Source: Candidatus Methylomirabilota bacterium (lineage in GTDB: Bacteria > Methylomirabilota > Methylomirabilia > Methylomirabilales > Methylomirabilaceae). From it: a stretch of 11,643 nucleotides of DNA. Position numbers and translations under genes: made by a program. The stretch lies in contig JACQEV010000230.1 of NCBI GenBank assembly GCA_016200385.1, positions 1 through 11,643 of the forward strand, in the 5' to 3' direction. The notes beneath the pieces are model-generated. The model saw nothing but the letters and a program-made list of their open reading frames with translations, was not told the origin of the DNA and made no database searches. Positions 7,360 through 11,643 of this stretch are shown one piece after another. Numbering within the stretch: the first letter of the stretch is position 1; each line of letters begins with the position of its first letter.

Positions 7360-8652
7360 ATGATCTCCCGCTATACGCTTCCCCGGATGGCGTCCGTGTG
7401 GGAACCGCGGAGTCGCTATGACACCTGGCTTCGTATCGAGCTGCTGGCGTGCGAGGCCTGGGCCGAGCTGGGCAAGGTCCCGCGGGAGGCGCTCGCCGTC
7501 ATCCGGGAGCGGGCCGGCTACGATATTCGCCGCATCGACGAGATCGAACGGGAGGTTCGCCACGATGTCATCGCCTTTGTCTCGGCGGTGGTGGAGCGGG
7601 TCGGCCCGGAGGCGCGGTATATCCATCTTGGGCTGACCTCGTATGATGTGGTCGATACCGCCCTTGCTGTTCAGCTTCAGCGGGCTGCCACCATTCTCGT
7701 GGAAGATCTGGAGGCCCTCAGGCTGGTTCTCGCCGATCTCGCCCGCCGCCACAAGCGGACGGTGATGATCGGGCGGACGCATGGCGTGCATGCTGAGCCG
7801 GTGACCTTTGGTTTGAAGCTGGCGCTCTGGTATACCGAAGCGGGGCGCGATCTCGATCGCCTCCGACGGGCGAAGGAAGCGGTGGCATATGGGAAGCTCT
7901 CGGGCGCCGTCGGGACCTTCGCTCACCTGCCGCCGTTCGTGGGGCAGTACGTCTGCACCCGGCTCGGGCTTACCCCGGCGCCGATTTCCAGCCAGATTCT
8001 CTCCAGGGACCGGCACGCTGAGTTTCTGCTGACGCTCGCCCTGATCGGGACCTCACTGGATAAGTTCGCCACCGAGATCCGCCACCTGCAGCGGACAGAG
8101 GTCCGTGAGGTCGAAGAGCCCTTTGTCGAGGGACAGAAGGGATCGTCGGCCATGCCTCACAAACGGAACCCGGTCGCGTGCGAACAGGTGTCCGGGTTGG
8201 CGAGGCTGCTGCGAGCCTACGCCCAGGCGAGCCTGGAGAACGTTCCCCTCTGGCACGAACGGGATATCAGCCACTCATCCGTGGAACGGGTCGTCCTTCC
8301 AGACGCGACCATCCTGCTTGACTACCTCCTGGTTCGCTTCCGTGAGGTCCTGGAGGGTCTCCGAGTCTATCCGGATCGAATGCGCCAGAACCTTGACCTG
8401 ACGGAGGGCGTGGTCTTTTCGGAGGCGGTTTTGTTGGCGCTGGTGGACAAGGGCCTCAGCCGTGACGAGGCCTACCGGCTGGTGCAGCGACACGCCATGA
8501 AGGCCTGGGAGTCGCGTGAGCCCTTCAAGCAACTCCTGCTCGTCGACCAAGAGATCCGCCGTCACCTCTCGCCTGCCGAGGTTGAAAAGTGCTTCGATCT
8601 GGGCTATCATCTGCGTCATCTGGACGATATCTTCGCTCGCGTAGGCCTCTGA
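7360..8652 (+). CDS. purB: Adenylosuccinate lyase
   Basis: This fumarase-superfamily lyase acts twice in purine synthesis: it splits SAICAR to AICAR and adenylosuccinate to AMP, releasing fumarate each time. The 430 residues include the N-terminal RYTLPRMASVWEPRSRYDTWLRIE block, HLGLTSYDVVDTA, the GRTHGVHAEP block with the catalytic His141, and the mobile signature loop GSSAMPHKRNP (261-271) with the catalytic serine at 262 or 263. WHERDISHSSVERV is also intact. Length and numbering follow the compact bacterial/Thermotoga-type enzyme. The start is well supported by GAGGAGGAGCG directly before ATG 7360, the best ribosome site in the window, which fits a fresh initiation after a 118-base gap. 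It opens the purine block, and its stop is followed by a palindromic repeat rather than purC. Confidence 0.97.
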   Translation: MISRYTLPRMASVWEPRSRYDTWLRIELLACEAWAELGKVPREALAVIRERAGYDIRRIDEIEREVRHDVIAFVSAVVERVGPEARYIHLGLTSYDVVDTALAVQLQRAATILVEDLEALRLVLADLARRHKRTVMIGRTHGVHAEPVTFGLKLALWYTEAGRDLDRLRRAKEAVAYGKLSGAVGTFAHLPPFVGQYVCTRLGLTPAPISSQILSRDRHAEFLLTLALIGTSLDKFATEIRHLQRTEVREVEEPFVEGQKGSSAMPHKRNPVACEQVSGLARLLRAYAQASLENVPLWHERDISHSSVERVVLPDATILLDYLLVRFREVLEGLRVYPDRMRQNLDLTEGVVFSEAVLLALVDKGLSRDEAYRLVQRHAMKAWESREPFKQLLLVDQEIRRHLSPAEVEKCFDLGYHLRHLDDIFARVGL

Positions 8653-8660
8653 TTCATCGA

Positions 8661-8758
8661 GAGTTCCGGGTTCCAGGTGCCAGGTTCCACGTTGAGGAAT
8701 TAACTCGGAGCCCGGAACAGCGAAGCATAACCTGGAACCCAGAACTTGGAACATGGAA
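8661..8758. repeat. Palindromic heptad-repeat element between purB and purS
   Basis: This element is built of 7-base units in two opposed arms. The left arm reads TTCCGGG, TTCCAGG, TGCCAGG, TTCCACG (8664-8691). The right arm reads CCTGGAA, CCCAGAA, CTTGGAA, CATGGAA (8731-8758), with an extra CCCGGAA at 8711-8717 that is the exact complement of TTCCGGG 8664-8670. The best single stem pairs 8661-8678 with 8730-8747: 18 positions with one mismatch and one G-T pair, including 11 perfect pairs (8668-8678 with 8730-8740). Several pairing registers are possible because of the 7-base period. It resembles the GTTCCAGGTTCC-type intergenic repeats seen in environmental genomes, possibly a MITE- or REP-like element. 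It has no coding capacity. It would also form a strong RNA hairpin in a purB-purS transcript. Confidence 0.75.
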
Positions 8759-8766
8759 CGTGTATC

Positions 8767-9021
8767 ATGTTGACTGCGAAAATCTATGTCACGCTGAAGC
8801 CGGGCGTCCTCGACGCCCAGGGGGACACCGTGAAGTCCGCCCTTGAAACATTAGGATTCAGGGGAGTAGCAGACGTTCGTATCGGGAAGTTTCTGGTGAT
8901 CAGGCTGGACGGTCACGCCAGGGAACAGACCGCCGCACAGGTCGAGGAGATGTGCAGGCGACTCCTTGTGAACCCGGTCATTGAAGACTACAGCTTTGAG
9001 TTGGAGGAGGCTGGGGGATGA
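8767..9021 (+). CDS. purS: Phosphoribosylformylglycinamidine synthase subunit PurS
   Basis: PurS is the small structural subunit that links PurQ and PurL in the three-part FGAM synthetase, the fourth step of purine synthesis. From ATG 8767 the protein has 84 residues, the usual length. It reads [31 protein letters not shown], then [16 protein letters not shown] and [22 protein letters not shown], all family-typical. A TTG at 8746 would add seven residues, but those codons lie within the upstream heptad repeat and have no PurS counterpart. GGAA at 8755-8758, the end of the last heptad, is the only ribosome-site-like sequence, 8 bases before the ATG. The stop overlaps the purQ ATG as ATGA. Confidence 0.95.
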   Translation: MLTAKIYVTLKPGVLDAQGDTVKSALETLGFRGVADVRIGKFLVIRLDGHAREQTAAQVEEMCRRLLVNPVIEDYSFELEEAGG

Positions 9022-9713
9022 AGTTCGGCATCGTGGTCTTTCCCGGCTCCTGGAGTCAACAGGACTTCTATCATGTCATCGTGAACGTCCTGAAGGAGGA
9101 GGCGTGTTATCTGTGGCATAAGGAGGCTGATCTTCAAGGCGCCGATTGCGTGATCCTGCCAGGAGGCTTCGCCCATGGCGACTACCTCCGGACCGGCGCG
9201 ATCGCGCGATTCTCTCCCGTCATGAAAGAGGTGGCCCGGTTTGCCAAAAGAGGTGGCCTGGTCCTCGGCAGCTGCAACGGATTTCAGATCTTGACAGAGG
9301 CTGGCCTGTTGGCCGGTGCCCTCTTGCGCAATGATTGCATGCACTATCGGTGCAAATGGGTCCATCTGAGAGTGGAGAGCCAGCAGACCCCCTTCACCTC
9401 TGCCATGACACGTGGGCAGGTAGTGCGGATGCCGATCTCGCACGGCGAAGGGCGATATTACATCGACGACGCGGCCCTGAAGCAGTTGGTTGAGAACGAC
9501 CAGATCGTCTTTCGCTACTGCGACGAGGGCGGCGAGCTCGCGAAGGAGGCGAACCCTAACGGCTCGCTTGACCATATCGCCGGCGTCTGCAACGCGCGCC
9601 GCAATGTCCTCGGCCTGATGCCCCATCCGGAGCGGGCCGCCGAGGCGATCCTTGGCTCCGAGGATGGACGCGTGATGTTCGCGTCGATCCTCGACACCTT
9701 CGCTCGCGCCTGA
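9018..9713 (+). CDS. purQ: Phosphoribosylformylglycinamidine synthase, glutaminase subunit PurQ
   Basis: PurQ is a class I glutamine amidotransferase that releases ammonia from glutamine and passes it to PurL. The 231 residues contain the catalytic triad: Cys86 in [17 protein letters not shown], and His203 and Glu205 in [11 protein letters not shown]. Also present are the oxyanion-loop region [24 protein letters not shown], and the [10 protein letters not shown] block. Length is normal. One deviation: the N-terminal loop, often PGSNCD in PurQ, reads PGSWSQQD (residues 9-16) here. The conserved Asp16 is kept, so activity is probably retained. The ATG overlaps the purS stop, and GGAGGCTGGGGG just upstream supplies a purine-rich ribosome site. 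PurL follows after 8 bases. Confidence 0.95.
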   Translation: MKFGIVVFPGSWSQQDFYHVIVNVLKEEACYLWHKEADLQGADCVILPGGFAHGDYLRTGAIARFSPVMKEVARFAKRGGLVLGSCNGFQILTEAGLLAGALLRNDCMHYRCKWVHLRVESQQTPFTSAMTRGQVVRMPISHGEGRYYIDDAALKQLVENDQIVFRYCDEGGELAKEANPNGSLDHIAGVCNARRNVLGLMPHPERAAEAILGSEDGRVMFASILDTFARA

Positions 9714-9721
9714 CGCCCCCC

Positions 9722-11643
9722 ATGACTGTCTCCCTGATTACCTCCGATCTTGTCGAGTCGCACGGCCTCACGGCTGAGGAGTACGATCGGATCCTCGCGA
9801 TCCTGGGTCGAGAGCCGAACCTGACCGAGCTTGGGGTCTTTTCCGCCATGTGGTCAGAGCACTGCAGCTACAAGAGCTCGAAGGTCCATCTGGCCACGCT
9901 TCCAACGAAGGGCTCCCGTGTCCTCCAGGGCCCTGGCGAGAACGCCGGTGTCCTGGACATCGGGGATGGTCTCGCACTCGTCTTCAAGATGGAAAGCCAT
10001 AACCACCCCTCCTTCATCGAGCCATACCAGGGGGCCGCCACGGGGGTGGGGGGGATCATCCGGGACATCTTCACGATGGGCGCGAGGCCGATCGCGCTCT
10101 TCGACTCGCTCCGGTTCGGTCCGCTGGCCGATCCGAAGAACCGCTACCTGTTCTGCGGCGTGGTGGCCGGAATCGCAGGGTACGGGAACGCGGTAGGCGT
10201 GCCGACCGTGGGAGGAGAGGCCTTCTTTGCCGAGCCGTACAGCTCGAACCCGTTGGTGAACGTCATGTGCGTCGGGATCGCCAGGAAAGATCGGCTCTTC
10301 TTCGCCAGGGCGGGTGGGGTCGGCAATCCAGTGATCTATGCCGGGGCCAAGACCGGCCGCGATGGTATCCATGGCGCCACGATGGCCTCTGGCGCCTTCG
10401 ATGAAGGATCCGAAGCGAGGCGCCCAACGGTCCAAGTCGGTGACCCATTTCGGGAAAAGCTGCTGATCGAAGCCTGTCTCGAACTGATGGAAGGGGACGA
10501 TCTGGTCGCGGTCCAGGACATGGGCGCCGCGGGCCTGAGCTGCGCCACGGCCGAGATGGCCAGCCGCGGCGGGACCGGGATCGAGATCGACCTCGCTCTC
10601 GTTCCCCGGCGAGAGCAAGGGATGACTCCGTATGAACTGATGCTCTCGGAGTCGCAGGAGCGGATGCTCGTGGTGGCCAAGCGGGGACGCGAGGCGCGTG
10701 TCAGAAAGGTGTTCGAGAAGTGGGACCTCGATGCGGAGGTGATCGGGCGGGTCACCGAGGGCGGGCTGTTGCGGGTCCTCGATCACGGGAGGCTGGTGGC
10801 AGAAATCCCGGCCGCCGCACTCGCTGATGGTGCACCGGCCTATCACCGGCCGATGAGCCCTCCTGACGAGATCAGGGAATCGCGTCGGCTCGATCTCTCG
10901 TCCGTTCCACCGCCTGGCGATTATGCGGCGGCGCTCCTCGAGCTGCTGCAGTCGCCGAACCTCGCCTGTAAAGAGCCGATCTGGGAGCGGTACGATCACA
11001 TGCTGTTCTTGAACACAGTGGTCCGGCCTGGATCGGACGCCGTTGTCCTCCGGCTTCCAGGGGGCAGACGCGCCATTGCCCTGTCCACCGATGGCAACGG
11101 CCGCTACTGCGCGATAGATCCCTATCGGGGAGGGATGATCGCCGTGGTCGAGGCGGCCAGAAATGTGGTCTGCGCGGGCGGAGAGCCGCTCGCGATCACC
11201 AACTGTCTGAACTTCGGGAGTCCAGAGCGACCGGCGATCATGTGGCAATTCGTGGAGGCGGTCAAGGGGATCGGCGAGGCCTGCCGTGCCATGCACACGC
11301 CCGTCACCGGCGGCAACGTGAGCTTCTACAATGAGACATCAGGACACGCGATATTTCCCACACCCATCATCGGGATGATCGGCCTCCTGGAAGATGTGGC
11401 CCACGCCACCGACCAGTGGTTCAAGACCGAGGGGGATCTGGTGGCACTCCTGGGGGAAACGAAGGAGGAGCTGGGAGCGAGCGAGTATCTCGCGGTGCGG
11501 TTCGGCCTGGTCCGGGGTGAGCCGCCGTCGTTGGATCTTGCGACGGAGCAGGCAGCTCAGCGCGCCTGTCTTGAGGCGATTCGGCGTGGGATCGTCCGTT
11601 CGGCGCACGACTGCTCAGAGGGTGGGCTGGCCGTCGCCCTGGC
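9722..11643 (+). CDS. purL: Phosphoribosylformylglycinamidine synthase, synthetase subunit PurL (3' end cut by window)
   Basis: PurL catalyses ATP-dependent conversion of FGAR plus ammonia to FGAM. From ATG 9722 the frame is open to the window edge, giving 640 complete codons. Small-type PurL is about 720-770 residues, so roughly 100 are missing. Visible motifs are [10 protein letters not shown] (45-54), [22 protein letters not shown] (His93 and His95 region), [22 protein letters not shown] (207-219), [31 protein letters not shown] (Asp457), [21 protein letters not shown] and [14 protein letters not shown] (627-640). No large-type fusion to PurS or PurQ is present; those are separate genes upstream. 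The start has no Shine-Dalgarno: the 8-base spacer after purQ is CGCCCCCC, so translation probably depends on ribosomes finishing purQ. A long opposite-strand frame at 9854-11296 is a shadow of this gene. Confidence 0.97.
   Translation, partial: MTVSLITSDLVESHGLTAEEYDRILAILGREPNLTELGVFSAMWSEHCSYKSSKVHLATLPTKGSRVLQGPGENAGVLDIGDGLALVFKMESHNHPSFIEPYQGAATGVGGIIRDIFTMGARPIALFDSLRFGPLADPKNRYLFCGVVAGIAGYGNAVGVPTVGGEAFFAEPYSSNPLVNVMCVGIARKDRLFFARAGGVGNPVIYAGAKTGRDGIHGATMASGAFDEGSEARRPTVQVGDPFREKLLIEACLELMEGDDLVAVQDMGAAGLSCATAEMASRGGTGIEIDLALVPRREQGMTPYELMLSESQERMLVVAKRGREARVRKVFEKWDLDAEVIGRVTEGGLLRVLDHGRLVAEIPAAALADGAPAYHRPMSPPDEIRESRRLDLSSVPPPGDYAAALLELLQSPNLACKEPIWERYDHMLFLNTVVRPGSDAVVLRLPGGRRAIALSTDGNGRYCAIDPYRGGMIAVVEAARNVVCAGGEPLAITNCLNFGSPERPAIMWQFVEAVKGIGEACRAMHTPVTGGNVSFYNETSGHAIFPTPIIGMIGLLEDVAHATDQWFKTEGDLVALLGETKEELGASEYLAVRFGLVRGEPPSLDLATEQAAQRACLEAIRRGIVRSAHDCSEGGLAVAL

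Noticed and set aside
8746..8766. Upstream TTG start for purS
   Set aside because: The extra codons are made of the heptad repeat. ATG 8767 gives the normal 84-residue PurS.
9854..11296. 480-codon open frame on the - strand
   Set aside because: It lies wholly inside purL, which is intact on the + strand with all family motifs. The predicted protein is rich in Arg, His, Pro and Gly and matches nothing I recognise. GC-rich codon bias explains the long antisense frame.

Overview
This is a gene-dense bacterial chromosome segment with high GC content and every gene on the + strand. It joins two housekeeping blocks. The first (1-7241) is the downstream part of the classical infB translation/RNA operon: the end of ylxP, then rbfA, a PHP-domain phosphoesterase, truB, ribF, rpsO, pnp and an M16 zinc peptidase. 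The second (7360-11643) is a purine biosynthesis block: purB, purS, purQ and purL, the last cut by the window edge. Gene order, GC content and protein style suggest a Gram-negative-type environmental bacterium. A lineage near Methylomirabilota (NC10), Rokubacteria or Deltaproteobacteria is my guess, not something the sequence proves. No tRNA, rRNA, CRISPR array, insertion sequence or phage gene is visible.

Most genes are packed by 4-base stop/start overlaps (rbfA/PHP, truB/ribF, rpsO/pnp, purS/purQ) or gaps of 3-18 bases, which implies polycistronic transcription and translational coupling. Only three gaps exceed about 100 bases, and each has internal structure. The gap 133-387 between ylxP and rbfA is almost wholly a nested set of inverted repeats that could fold into one long branched rod. 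It ends in a possible 5-codon leader ORF whose stop overlaps the rbfA start. The gap 7242-7359 before purB has a short GC-rich palindrome, an intergenic-repeat-like motif and an isolated TTGACA. The gap 8653-8766 between purB and purS is a large palindrome built of 7-base units (TTCCAGG/CCTGGAA), and its last unit appears to supply the purS ribosome binding site.

Functionally, the first block covers 30S subunit maturation (RbfA, S15), tRNA pseudouridylation (TruB), RNA decay (PNPase and probably the PHP protein), flavin cofactor synthesis (RibF) and a processing-type peptidase. The PHP protein sits where many bacteria carry the DHH nanoRNase NrnA. The second block encodes the three-part FGAM synthetase (PurS, PurQ, PurL) together with adenylosuccinate lyase. 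No purC lies between purB and purS, where several lineages have it. I found no clearly new multi-gene system. The best leads are the structured ylxP-rbfA gap and the heptad palindrome before purS.
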